Shown piece after piece: positions 47,746 through 58,659 of a stretch of DNA of 64,000 nt. How positions within the stretch are numbered: position 1 is the first letter of the stretch; the number at the start of each line of letters is the position of its first letter. Origin of the DNA: Stictocephala bisonia. Lineage: Eukaryota > Arthropoda > Insecta > Hemiptera > Membracidae. Made by a program: the position numbers and the translations under genes. The stretch lies in assembly GCA_035578905.1 (NCBI GenBank), contig JAQJVL010002581.1:26996-90995 (forward strand), given 5' to 3'. Below the pieces are notes generated by a model that was given only the letters and a program-made list of their open reading frames with translations, ran no database searches and had not been told where the DNA came from.

Positions 47746-50039
47746 TAAGGAAATGAGATAACTTAGATATTGGCAGATCAAATTGGGTAGCATACAAACA
47801 TATTGACCGACCGATTATCAAATTTGTTATTCATGTATTTCAAAAAGACAAATTAACTAAAATTATAATAGCTATCTATGTGTTTATAATGTTAAATTTA
47901 CTTAATTTATATTCTAACATTTTATATTATGCAGTTTATATAGTTTGTGTAAGATATATATCTAGAAAACAGTCGAGTCGCTCGAATAGCCGCATAACCC
48001 TTTGTACCAAAGAGTTTTGTTTGGGTGTCTGTATTTCATTTCTTCGTTTCTTATTCGTGTTGGTTCCTTCGTGTTCACCGTCTTTAGACTGCTGCCCTGT
48101 CGTCGTCTATAATGGTTGGCTGAGTCTTTTGGCTCCAGGGTCGTCCGGGAGGGGAGATGGATCTTAACCTGCATTGCCTTCCAACTTGCTGTCGCCTGGA
48201 GACGTAGTGGAGGACCTACGGGCTGGGCCGTCCTTTTGGCCTTCTTTTCGGCCCAGAGTCAATCAGTTAGCACCAGTTGATAAAACAGTGCTGATCCCTT
48301 CCTACGCTGTTGACTGTTTCTCCTTCTCCAAGCAAATGACTTTAGCATGCTGGTGAAGTCAATCCTCTATTTTCTTCACCCCTATCGGTCACCTTTTGTG
48401 TATTTAAAAAAAGAGAAGAAATAATACTTTTTGGAGTACTATGAACAGTTTAGTGTGGGGGGGATTACTTGTTTTGGGGGACTCTTGGACTTTCAGTGTG
48501 GGGAGGAGGAGAATTTGTTTTTAGAAGAGTTTGTATAGATTTTATTTTGAATGTGCTTACTTATATACATTTGGGGGGGTGGGCTTTAGGTTTCTTTGTT
48601 AACGGGGGCTTGTTATCTAATTTTCTTTTCCCGATTAGGAGCTGCCCTGCCTGGCCCATAGGTTTTCGGTGAAATTATTACCTCAATCCTTTTGTTTTAT
48701 TTTTTACCTTTTTTCCAAATTGGCCTAACCTCTAAATTACTTTTGCGTTCCCAAGGCCCCGTATAGTAAAGCGGCCATTATTTTATTTATTAATTATTTC
48801 GTTATGTTTAGTTATTTTTTGATTATTGTTAATTACTGAAAGTATTTCCTTGTCGCTGTGCTGTCTTGTTTATTCGTTAATGTACTTTAGTATTTATTTA
48901 CTTACTATCGTTATATATTTGTCAGGGTGATCTTTTTATTTTTGTTAAGGCTTATTTATTGTTGTTATGTATTTTCATAGTTTATTTGTAATTAGTTTAA
49001 AATTCACATTTTTTATTAAGCCAACATTTTATCTAACCCTGAAACGGTCAACAAGTTATAGTTCTGTTTTTCTTAAATGTTTTATTATTTTCCATTGTTA
49101 AAGCCTTTCTTTTTTGTTAAAATATAAATATCTCTTTTTAAATAAAACTAAATTTTTGGCTGCAACTTTTTTCCTGAGTCCAATGCCTTCGGACCCACCC
49201 TCGAGTTTTTAGAAAGAAAGAAAAAAAAATAATCTTTATTGAAACAGCCAAACAAGCCGCATAATAGCGTCATTATAATCGTACATTTGGTCAAAAACAT
49301 ATTATTGGCTATTTAAAAATACTTAGAATAAAAAATACTTTTACTGTTTGAGGGTGGGTTACAAACGTCACAAATAAGTCACTTACATCATTTTCAAAGT
49401 AGAATAAATATCAATGTAATATTATTATTTTACAAATTCTGTAGCCTACTATAATGTTTTATATCATTGTCTACTCAATTTACTTCCTGTCTATTGTTAT
49501 GTTTCCTGTATACATTATTACATACAATCCACTGTTCTCAGTACCTTTATTCTGCCATTTTGATAGCAAATACTTGCATCTCTCTTTATCTATAACTGAG
49601 TATAATTACAATGTACTATCATTGGTTCTATGACTTTCAACTTAAATAGTTATCACATCCTTAACTAAGTAAAATAGATACTTTACACCCATTAAATAGT
49701 TGATATTGTATTACATAGATGAAATTGATATGCGTATCGTATCTAATTTTTAATGTTTTACTCTATTTTCACCCATAAATAATACTAAACATGTATCTCA
49801 ATTTCCGAGATATATTTCTAAATCATAATGCGGCTATATATTACAGATCCGGAAATGGTTTTGTGTATTGAGTGTAGTGTATTTGAATGATGATACAAGA
49901 GCAACATTCTCAACTACACCTGGATATTGGCATCTTCCGCGTTCACTTCCAGTTAGTTATGGCCGACATATCCGTCAGATGACTATGATCCTAGTGGCAT
50001 AAATTGTGATGTATCAGATTACAAATAGTATTTAATGTA
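47746..50039. other. Unclassified region, possible repeat remnant
   Basis: 47,960-48,360 is less AT-rich (GTCGAGTCGCTCGAATAGCC, GGTCGTCCGGGAGGGGAGATG) with several overlapping short frames. It resembles the leader of a retroelement but carries no recognisable enzyme domain. 48,440-48,700 is G-rich. 49,200-49,260 has an A/G-rich tract with a reverse-strand AATAAAG. No gene could be supported. Confidence 0.4.
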
Positions 50040-50620
50040 TTATTACGGTCCAACCGTGTCCTAAATAAATAAGGCGATTCCACTTCTGGCTACTAATTGT
50101 TACTTTTATTTACAATTTCTAAATCACTAAATTATACACTATGAAATATTTACAAACTTAAAATATTACTTAGACACTATTTTGACACTTAAATTTATCA
50201 CTTCTCACTCTGTTCAACTAATGTCCGACACTGCTCGGTATACTGTCACTACACTGTTACTGGAATGTTACAAATAAACACTGTATCAACAGGTGCTGAT
50301 TGTCACTCACTAACTGATTAACTCTTCATTCTGACTCTTGACTGACTGTCAGGTCGGCCGAAGGGTGTCTTTATATGACCCGGAGGTGTAAACCCAGAAG
50401 ATTCTGGAACTGGCGGTGGTGATCCTGGAGAAGAATCTAGAACTTCTCAACTCCAATTCAGGAAGGGCCTCGATTCACCTACAGGCAAATGACCTGACAT
50501 TCTAGTACCTTCCTAGAAAACCTGGATTGGCCCCGCGGGCAGATACTCGCACAGTGAGGGGGTGCAATAACGGGCGCACCGCTATTTCTATTTCGGATTT
50601 CGAGAAATTCTTTAGTATTT
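50040..50620 (-). other. Possible solo LTR or LTR fragment
   Basis: On the minus strand this ~0.58-kb block shows CATATAAAGACACCC (TATA-like, about 50,370) and a downstream AATAAA (about 50,105), the order expected of an LTR. The block is richer in GC than its surroundings. No second copy, primer site or retroviral gene is in the window, so the call is tentative. Confidence 0.25.
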
Positions 50621-51624
50621 AGCCACACATATGTGTCTGCTTGCATGGATTTTAGGAATTTTAAAAATATTCGAGAATGCAGTAGTGCTTCTTGTTTTAG
50701 CGCATTATTGTTGTAATTGTTGACTTCAATTATTTATAGGCAAATTCCAAATAGCAATTAGCTATCCAACGTGACAGTGGAGTAATTATAGTATGCTACA
50801 AAATGCGTAAGTGTCAACAATTAATTACTTTTCTACAGACTTTAAGTATATCACCTTATTTTCTATATTTAAAAAAAATATCAATTTAATGGATAACAAA
50901 ATTTAATCAAATCAAGTGAAATCTATAAAAAAAATGTATCGTGTTTACAGTGCTATTCCATTATCAGGCCCGCACATTGCTGAATAATGCAACACTATTG
51001 CATATGTTACTATGGCTATATATTTTACTATAAATATGTTTATACTAGTTGAAAATCTTAATATATAAAAATGATTACCTGAAATTCGTTGTCATTCCAC
51101 AGATTTCCTTAATTTTTTTTAAATTTACTTAATTTTTCATGGGATGTTCCTGAAGAAAGAAAAAAATCACAAAGAAATCGGAAAATTTTGGAAAATTAAC
51201 TGAAGAGTTTATAGCTTGATTTGTTTACAAACAACATAAATGAAAGAAAAATTTGAAACAAGTGATTTAAATGTTTCTGCATCTTATTTGTATTTTGTTT
51301 ATATAAACATCTGTAGTATGTAATTTCTTGGTGATATAACGTATGAAGTGTTGGTAAATAAACTAATTTTAAATTAAGATATTTAACAACATTTCATAAA
51401 ATATATTGATTTTGGACTGAAGGCAATGCTATTTATATTATAATCCCGTCCATCATGTGTGTTACAATATTTAAAATTTAAATAAGGGAATTTATTTGTT
51501 TACACTGTGTCTCATATTGACTTTGCAAAGTTCATTAATGGAAGCACCATATGTTCAGGTAAATAGATTTTTTTTTTTTTTGACCAGTGTTTAATATTAT
51601 TTTCAGTTTGTTCAGTTATTTTCA
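50621..51624. other. No recognised feature
   Basis: AT-rich DNA with no coding region, repeat array or motif that could be supported. Confidence 0.55.
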
Positions 51625-51873
51625 TTAAGGTAGGTTTACACCTGACAGTAAATTCGCGACAGTAGTTGCGCAAGTAGTGTCGTGCAGTGTAAACACTCCG
51701 ATGCAATTTTTGCTGACAGTTGTCCGCAAGTCGCCCCGAGAGCTCTTGCACGAGCTAGTGTCGCCGGTTGTTGCGACAGTTTGAATAAAATCCGTTGACA
51801 CCTGACAGCAGTCGAGGCAATTTCAACTTACGCAAGTGGTCCCACCTTTCCCGCGGCCAGTTGCTTTTCAACA

Positions 51874-52870
51874 ATGTCACGTAGTAGACGTGTTAAAACT
51901 GCAGCTGCTCTGTTGATTCTTGACCATAGGTTTAGAGTGCATAATCATAAAAAAAGGAAGAGGAGCGTCTGGGTTAAAGTATGGATTGAAAGGAGGCGGT
52001 ATTTGGGTGCATTCACAACTCTAGTAAACGAGCTACGAATGGAAGATTCACAACAATTAGGAATTTTATAAGGATGTCTGCTGTTCAACTGGAGGATCTC
52101 CTACACACTGTTGGTCCTAAAATCCAAAAAAAGGACACCGTTTTGAGAGAATCAATTTCAGCAAGTCAGAGGCTGATCGTCACTCTACGCTTTCTCGCTT
52201 CTGGTTAGTATAATAGTAAAGTATTCTAAAGTATAATATATAAGTATTCTTTTTTGGGAAAATGACAGACATTCAATTATCTGTTTCTAAATGTTGGTAG
52301 CAGTACAAAAATATGATAGGGTTTTATATGTGATTTTTAAATGAGTAATGCTAACCAAATAAACATGCCAAGTTTAGTAGACATACCAGTGTACACGAAA
52401 TAAACAATGTTTATCTTTGATTATTTTAACCCTTTTATTGCCATAGGTTCCATTTGGAACCAGGTTTTTTGGGAATTTTTCCTGATCAATCTATGGAAAA
52501 CACAGATAAACCACCTTTACAGATGGGTAAGGCAGGTGTTTTTGCTGGGTTTTATATTTTTCTAGGCTGGTAAAACTGCAGGAGAATAATAAAGAAAACA
52601 TCTGTTGTGTTCTCAGGCTTAGGTTGGTGTTGCTCATTTTGGTGATTTTCAAAGCTAAGTTTCATGGTTTTATGTCCTTTAAATTATAATAAAAACATTA
52701 ATTTAATTTTTTTATGTGTCATTAATTTTAATATTAGGTAATGGTTCTTTTTAGGTGACTCCTATCATTCATTGATGTATTTATTCAGAATACCCGCTTG
52801 TACTATAAGTATAATCATACCAGAAGTGTGTGCAGCAATTTATGAAAGTTTCAAAGATTCGCTAATGAAG
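51874..52870 (+). pseudogene. HARBI1-like transposase, first two exons only
   Basis: Exon 1 (51,874-52,203) starts at ATG in CAATGTCACG. It encodes a basic N-terminus, then RRYLGAFTTLVNELRMEDSQ, then in a shifted frame RMSAVQLEDLLHTVGPKI and RLIVTLRFLAS, the family's helix-rich N-terminal signature. The intron 52,204-52,754 has GTTAGT...TTTTTAG ends and keeps the frame. Exon 2 (52,755-52,870) gives GDSYHSLMYLFRIP and IIPEVCAAIYESFKDSLMK and ends at a GTAAGA donor. The DDE catalytic domain expected next is absent, so the enzyme is truncated. A frame break lies near 52,066. Confidence 0.85.
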
Positions 52871-53099
52871 GTAAGACATTTTATTAGCATTTATTTGCAT
52901 TTGCAGATAAGTTACAAATTTGTTTAAAACCTAAAACAAATTTGTTCCTAAACATAATTTGAGAGTTTTTAGGTCACTAATTTGAACACAAAGTGTTATT
53001 TCAGATTATTTTTATTTATAGTACATATTAAGTACAAGTCACATTGATTGGTTATTGATTATTGATAAAGATTGTAGGAAATATCACTGTACCTACTTA

Positions 53100-54538
53100 A
53101 TTGTAACAAAGAAGACTGTTGTCCCAATTGTTCCTGCTGCCCTGTTTGTTGTGTTTCTTGCGTATTGGAAGGTTGCATCTGCTGGAACTGCGCTGAGAAG
53201 ATGAAGAACCCTCACTGAAATGAGGAGAGGGGGAAGCCTGCAGTGGCGGTGGCTGACAAATGATATTTAAGGCACATCACGATTGTATACTGTACCAAGG
53301 GCTTCAGCTTCTCCTATGTTTGTAATTGCTTCCATAACAATTCGTTTGAAAATGCGTTTGTTAGCTGGATTTTTAATCTGGCGCAGTTCTGAGGCACAAA
53401 AGTCACCAAACACTTGTTCCTCATCATTATTCTGATTGAGTTGGCTCATTGCCTATTGAACATAGAGTGGTATTTCTTGAGAAGGTTATAATTTTTTTTT
53501 TTCTTGCTTGGTGGAGGTTGCATATCTGCTTGCACTTCTTCTTGGATATCTGTAATAATTGAAGTTGATGTTTCATCAATACTTTCATCTTCTGATCCGT
53601 CCCCTTCGGTGGATACATTGCTACTCTGCTTTGCCTTCATTGTCTGGAAAGTACAAATGATCTTTAGTCCTTTTTACGTGAAAGGTTAAGGCGGCTAGAA
53701 ACCAATGGCTGGAATGCCATGGTGCCTATATGCTCGCCATGTTACTTCTCGCGCAAACCGGAAGCGCAAGCCTCCACAGTCCACGCGTTCCTAATTTGCG
53801 ACCACGTCAAACGATAGAATCATGGTCATACGAAAAAGGAAAATAACTTCATAAAAGAAAAAAAAATTGAGGTTCGGTCTTTAAAAAAGTCAAAAGGTTT
53901 TTTTTAATTAATGGCTTTTATCTTCCCCCCATTCATTGCAATAAAACTGTCTTAATACTTTGTGTTACTATGTATCATGTGCAATTACGGTGTATTCTGA
54001 TTCTAGATTCCTGGAAGCAAAGACGATGCCTTGCCGTGTTTGGATGACGTCGGCCAAACCGTTCTCGATATAAAATAAAACGTAAAAAAACAAAATGGTG
54101 GCTATCTCGGAAACTAAGGAAAATCGGAAATGGGTTTAAATTAGTTTTCGTATTGTTTTTACCCATAGAATCATATGCTAGAGTATTGTCCACTCGTTAT
54201 GAATCACCCTGTATATTACAATATTAGGGGTCCATCATCCTCGCACGAGTGGTCATGGATTAATAAAAACGACCTAAAAATATTTTGTATGTCTAGAAAT
54301 AAAAACCACGTTTACTTACTAGAGTGGAAGATGTTGTGGGCAACTTTACTTGGATAAACTTCAATGCAGAAAAGTATGGCCAATTGGACACATAAACTTC
54401 ATCACTTGACTGACCTGATGATTTTTTCTTTAACTTTTTGACCTCATAGTTAAATTGGCTTCGTAAGTTATGAAGTTTTCTTTGTACCTCTTTTGTGTTA
54501 ATTTTCAACTTACTGGCGATGCCATGGTAGGCTTCCAT
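53100..54538 (-). pseudogene. MADF/BESS-like DNA-binding protein of the Harbinger element
   Basis: The second protein of PIF/Harbinger elements binds the ends and assists the transposase. Exon 1 (54,538-54,320, minus) has MADF features: AYHGIASKLKINTKEVQRKL, LRSQFNYEVKKL and YVSNWPYFSALKFI. A GTAAGT donor follows at 54,319. Exon 2 begins after TTCCAG at 53,643 and stays in frame with KAKQSSNVSTEGDGSEDES, an acidic stretch and a PPPSKKKK nuclear-signal-like patch. It breaks near 53,446, and a BESS-like tail (EEQVFGDFCASELRQIKNP) follows in another frame (53,267-53,449). Further residues to about 53,100 lie in a third frame. It is decayed but clearly identifiable. Confidence 0.8.
53644..54319 (-). 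other. Intron of the MADF gene, possibly holding an insertion
   Basis: A 676-bp intron between a GTAAGT donor and a TTCCAG acceptor on the minus strand. About 53,700-54,230 is unlike the rest of the element. It includes GAATCACCCTGTATA at about 54,200, a terminus-like string frequent in insect repeats, and GTTTGGATGACGTCGGCC. It may be a further nested insertion; its boundaries could not be fixed. Confidence 0.5.
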
Positions 54539-55083
54539 TTTCTTTACTCTATTCCTGTAATCCGTTAATGTAACATTCCAAAACTATTTCATGTTGTTCA
54601 TAAAGAGTAATGAGCTGTCTTGTTTCCATGTCAGACCATTTCCTGTTATCATCCTGATTGGTTTTTGCATTTTTATTACTCAGCTCAGGGGGAATCTGAT
54701 TATCTTCCCTCTAGATATCTTCCATCTTGATAATCTTCAAAGTACACACCACAAACCACCCACAAACAAACCGCAAACCACCCACAATCACGACAAAACA
54801 AAAGAGAACAAGCAGACACAACCACTGCCTCGGCCAACTTGCAGAAGAGTGTCGATAAATATCTAGCACTGTTTGATCGGGCGACAGTGCGAGCGCAAGA
54901 AATTTCTCGAGCCGAGTTTCGTGTTTAGACCTGCAAGTCGAAGTGTCGGACATTCCGCCGGCCAGCTCACGACACTGCTCGCGACATCTCTCGCGACACC
55001 GCTTGCCGCTCTGTTTACACTCGCAATTTTGACTGTCGTACAGAAAACTCGCGCAATTTCTGTCAGGTGTAAACCTACCTTTA

Positions 55084-55593
55084 GAAGACGTTTCACGGTC
55101 TTAAATGGTCTATATGAAGTTTATCATGATTTGTTGAATATTGGTAATTCAAATGACACCAGTTAGACGTAACTACTTAGGTTGCAGAACTCACAATGCT
55201 GCAAACCAAAGATATATACGAGCAAGTCAAACTGATGAGCAACGCGAAGCCAAAAACAGAGAAATGTTGCGTTTAATCTCAGTCGAGCTGCGTTTAGTTA
55301 CAGCGTGACAATCGATTACTGTTTACTGTCCAACGGTGCTATTGGAGCAATGAACATTGTGTGTCTACATTGCAAGTCGATAAAGTTTAAAAATTGTAAC
55401 AATTGTTAATTGTTTCATTATAATTATTTTAGAGAATTGTGTTTAGAAAATGTTAAATATTGTAAGAACTGAGAGATTTAGGTGTTTGGTTTTTTTACCA
55501 AAAGTTTTCAATATAAATTCTCCAAGTTTTGAGAAAAATTCAGAATCTTCCCCTTTCAAATAAAAGAGTAGTTTTTTCCCTTATAAATTAGCT
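55084..55593 (+). other. No intact gene; possible Helitron N-terminal scrap
   Basis: A short plus-strand stretch near 55,185-55,310 translates as AANQRYIRASQTDEQREAKN, reminiscent of the basic N-terminus of some Helitron proteins. A Helitron fragment lies 2 kb downstream. No continuous frame is present. The rest is unrecognised. Confidence 0.3.
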
Positions 55594-55741
55594 AAATAAC
55601 CAGCTTTTAGTGACTTGAAAAATTTTTCTTTTTACTTACAAAATTTAAAAGCAAAACCAAGAAAATCAAAACACTCTAAAAACTGTCACTAGAAGAGTGA
55701 CTTCAAAACAGAAACAAGTTTAACCGCGCATGCTTAGTGGA
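55594..55741 (+). repeat. ~148-bp direct repeat, copy 1
   Basis: It shares AAATAACCAGCTTTTAGTGA, CAAGAAAATCAAAACACTCT and AACCGCGCATGCTT with 56,775-56,922 at near identity. The two copies flank the region holding the foldback element's left arm. Confidence 0.9.
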
Positions 55742-56047
55742 TCTTACCCTAACTAAAGAAAACTTGTAAAATTTACTTACATAGCTGTCCTGGAGGTTAC
55801 AATCCCAAAAGTGACCACAACAAAGCTCGACCGGCATACACTCTCTCACGCACTCGCGAACAAGAAATTGCCGTACCGGAAAGAAACACCGAATACGGTT
55901 AAAAGCGCCGGGAAGATCAAACGTGGTCAATCACCGAAAGAACTCTTCAAACTGACGGAACGCTCGCAACCCTCCCACCAACGGACTTACCCCCTCTTGA
56001 CTCAAGAAGCTAAATCAACCAATTAGAACCCTCCAAACCAGGACATC

Positions 56048-56124
56048 TGAATAGGTAAGACTCACCAAACATGTTGCCTTCAGACATAAGTTCTTTCTTC
56101 AGGAGAAAGTCTACCTTGAGTGCC
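56048..56124 (-). CDS. Short first-exon-like ORF, unrecognised
   Basis: On the minus strand an ATG in AGAAGATGGC (56,124) is followed by MALKVDFLLKKELMSEG and then TTTGGTGAGTC, a possible splice donor. The start resembles the first exon of some insect retroelement polyproteins, but the similarity is weak and no continuation was identified. Confidence 0.2.
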
Positions 56125-56249
56125 ATCTTCTCAATTTATTTAATATTAAATTTTCTTTTAAAATCTGGTCTGAGATAATTTGTGATAAGCACACACTTTT
56201 CTATTTTAAACGTCTCTCTGTTGTTCAACGAGCAGAGTGGCGCACTTTA

Positions 56250-57174
56250 TGTAGCCTTATTAGCTACTATTTATTTTTGATATGTTGAACAACTTAAATG
56301 AGAGATTAAAATGAAACTTCTTCAATGATAAAAATTGTTCTTTATTTTTCTTCTTATAAATTAACTTCAACAAATTAAACTGGTTTTCTTCTTAAAATAA
56401 TAATAAAAACGAAAATAAAAATCTCTTCTTTTATTGACTTAATACAACACAAATAAATTAAAACAACTCTTCCAAAATAATAAATTAAATATCTTCAGAC
56501 CAGAAACTTTTTTATTAATTTAACTTTTCCAATAAATTTCTTTAAACTATTAAATCCAAAATGTTTCAAAGTTCAAAATTATTTAAAATTTTAAATTTTT
56601 TAAATTGCTTTAAAAATTGAAAATTGCTTTAAAATTGCCAAATTTCAAAATTTCTTTAAATTGAAAATTTCGAAATCTTTAAATTGCTTTAAAAATTACA
56701 AAATTTCAAAATTTCTTTGAATTGAAAATTCAAAATTTCAAAATTGCCTCCGGGAGATCTGGAACCAAAAGAAATAACCAGCTTTTAGTGACTTGAAAAA
56801 TTTTTCTTTTTACTTACAAAATTTAAAAGCAAAACCAAGAAAATCAAAACACTCTAAAAACTGTCACTAGAAGAGTGACTTCAAACCAGAAACAAGTTTA
56901 ACCGCGCATGCTTGGTGGTTCTGGTCTGAAGATATTTAATTTATTATTTTGGAAGAGTTGTTTTAATTTATTTGTGTTGCATTAAGTCAATAAAATAAGA
57001 GATTTTTATTTTCGTTTTTATTATTATTTTAATAAGAAAACCAGTTTAATTTGTTGAAGTTACTTTATAAGAAGAAAAATAAAGAAAAATTTTTATCATT
57101 GAAGAAGTTTCATTTTAATCTCTCATTTAAGTTGTTCAACATATCAAAAATAAATAGTAGCTAATAAGGCTACA
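56250..57174. mobile_element. Foldback/MITE-like inverted-repeat element
   Basis: The left arm 56,250-56,514 begins TGTAGCCTTATTAGCTAC. The right arm 56,917-57,174 ends with the complement GTAGCTAATAAGGCTACA. The arms match over ~260 bp with small indels. The ~400-bp centre contains A/T-rich AAATTGAAAATT repeats and copy 2 of the direct repeat (56,775-56,922). There is no coding capacity. The superfamily could not be assigned. Confidence 0.75.
56775..56922 (+). repeat. ~148-bp direct repeat, copy 2
   Basis: Near-identical to 55,594-55,741, in the same orientation, inside the foldback element. It diverges after AACCGCGCATGCTTGGTGG, where the foldback right arm begins. Confidence 0.9.
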
Positions 57175-57189
57175 AAATGAAACCCCTGG

Positions 57190-57800
57190 ATCGTGGTGCG
57201 TAAGTGGAAAAGTAAAGTTGACACAATTAGTACCGCCGCCAGAGCCGCTACAGTCATTGGTTTCTGGAAATGGACCAGAAAACTAGACATTATTTAACTA
57301 ATATTCAGCAATACAATAATTGCTTTCAAATTACATCATTTGGTGCAACTATGTAAAAATGCAACAATCATTCAAGAAAAATGCATGCTTACTTTCAAGA
57401 TTCAGGGTCAAACTTATCATAGAACAGGTTCCTTATTTCCAATAAAAAAATGGTGAATAAAGATTTTTGCAAATTTAAATATGCTTACGAGACAGTCACT
57501 GGAAAAACTTGTTTAATATCATTGGTTTTTGCAACAATTCGATCACAAAATGAAACTCATTTCACTTGCCTCATCAGATATTGCAGCTACATTATTGGAA
57601 GGTGGTCAAACAGCTAATTCAGCACTCAAGCTGCCGATGAACATGAAAACAATTGAAACTCCAACTTGCATCTTTCAAAGAATTCTGCAATGACCACAGT
57701 GTTGCAGCAAAGTGAACTGATCGTTTGGGATGGATGCACAATCGAACACAAAAAATCTTTAGAGCATTTGACCACACGAAGCAATATTTACGAAACAATT
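57190..57800 (+). pseudogene. Helitron Rep/helicase fragment
   Basis: Helitrons encode a Rep nuclease fused to a PIF1-type helicase for rolling-circle transposition. The helicase part is plain: LASSDIAATLLEGGQTANSA with LKLPMNMKTIETPTC (about 57,568-57,665), then in shifted frames TVLQQSELIVW and HKKSLEHL-like residues (about 57,690-57,775). Upstream, ACLLSRFRVKLIIEQVP and nearby residues (about 57,380-57,435) resemble the FKVQGQIYHRIGSLLP region that precedes the helicase. The sequence is heavily frameshifted, with much of the protein missing. Confidence 0.7.
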
Positions 57801-58634
57801 AATTTATTGCTTATAGTGGAATAAATCAATGGCAACATAAATTACATTACCAAACAGTATGGGCCACTACAGCCTTTCTATCAGACAGGCCAGCTACAGT
57901 GAACTGTACAGTCTATTTCATTATAAACTTCGTCCTCGTCACTATAGATCCAGATCTCATAAGGAGTAAACTACCATCCAGTTACGTTATTAATATTCTG
58001 CACTGATTTTTTAATCCTTATGATATGTTTCTACGTTGTGAATACACAAAGAAGATAACTGATTAAATGTAGTCCCCGTTGTTAAATCTTACAAAATGCA
58101 ATGAACAATTGTTTATATACCACCCACTCACGTAGAGTAGTGGTGACCCTCCTACCCACCTATGCAAATACAATGTTGAAGGCCTTCCCACACGCCCATG
58201 AACGGGGTGGTATTTGATTTTGAAAATGTTATTTTCGTTGTCTGTTTTTTTCTTTTGTTTTTACCTGTTTTTTTTTTTTTTATGGGACTGAGGTGAAAGA
58301 ACGTCAAGGATATATGACGAAATAACAATTCATCCCATCATCTTATACTGTTTGGCTCTTTATAGAAAACTGATAATGTGCCTTAGAGGTACATCTATAT
58401 ATTTAAACAATAAACTCATTCTTGGTATGTTTATGCTCTCTGAAAACCTCATGCACCAATACCATCTTTATTTAATACACCTTCGAGAATCGTTCTTTAA
58501 GATATACTGAAGACATCCCCATCATTAGCATTGAAGTCAATGACTCATTAAGAGGGTAATCAAACCAGGATATCTGCCACAAATCTTCTTAGAACTAAAC
58601 GATATGTAACACCCTTATGTGGGGTTTCATTTTC
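57801..58634. other. No recognised gene; short inverted terminal-like strings
   Basis: AAAATGAAACCCC near 57,175 and its complement GGGGTTTCATTTT near 58,622 frame this stretch together with the Helitron fragment. This could be a coincidence or the ends of a compound element. No coding region was seen in between. Confidence 0.35.
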
Positions 58635-58659
58635 CAGGGGTTTTGACCTTACTGGATGT

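Larger units (their letters stand above)
51628..55080. mobile_element. PIF/Harbinger DNA transposon, 3.45 kb, TTA target duplication
   Basis: The ends are AGGTAGGTTTACACCTGACA and its exact complement, flanked by TTA at 51,625-51,627 and 55,081-55,083. TTA is the classic 3-bp duplication of PIF/Harbinger. Subterminal DNA on both sides is rich in GCGACA/TGTCGC strings (51,645-51,780 and 54,880-55,060), likely transposase sites. It holds the two usual genes arranged convergently: transposase (plus, truncated) and a MADF-type DNA-binding protein (minus). Confidence 0.92.

Noticed and set aside
47950..48700. LTR-retrotransposon leader with primer-binding site
   Set aside because: GGTCGTCCGGGAGG is suggestive, but no second LTR, gag or pol was found, so no such call was made.
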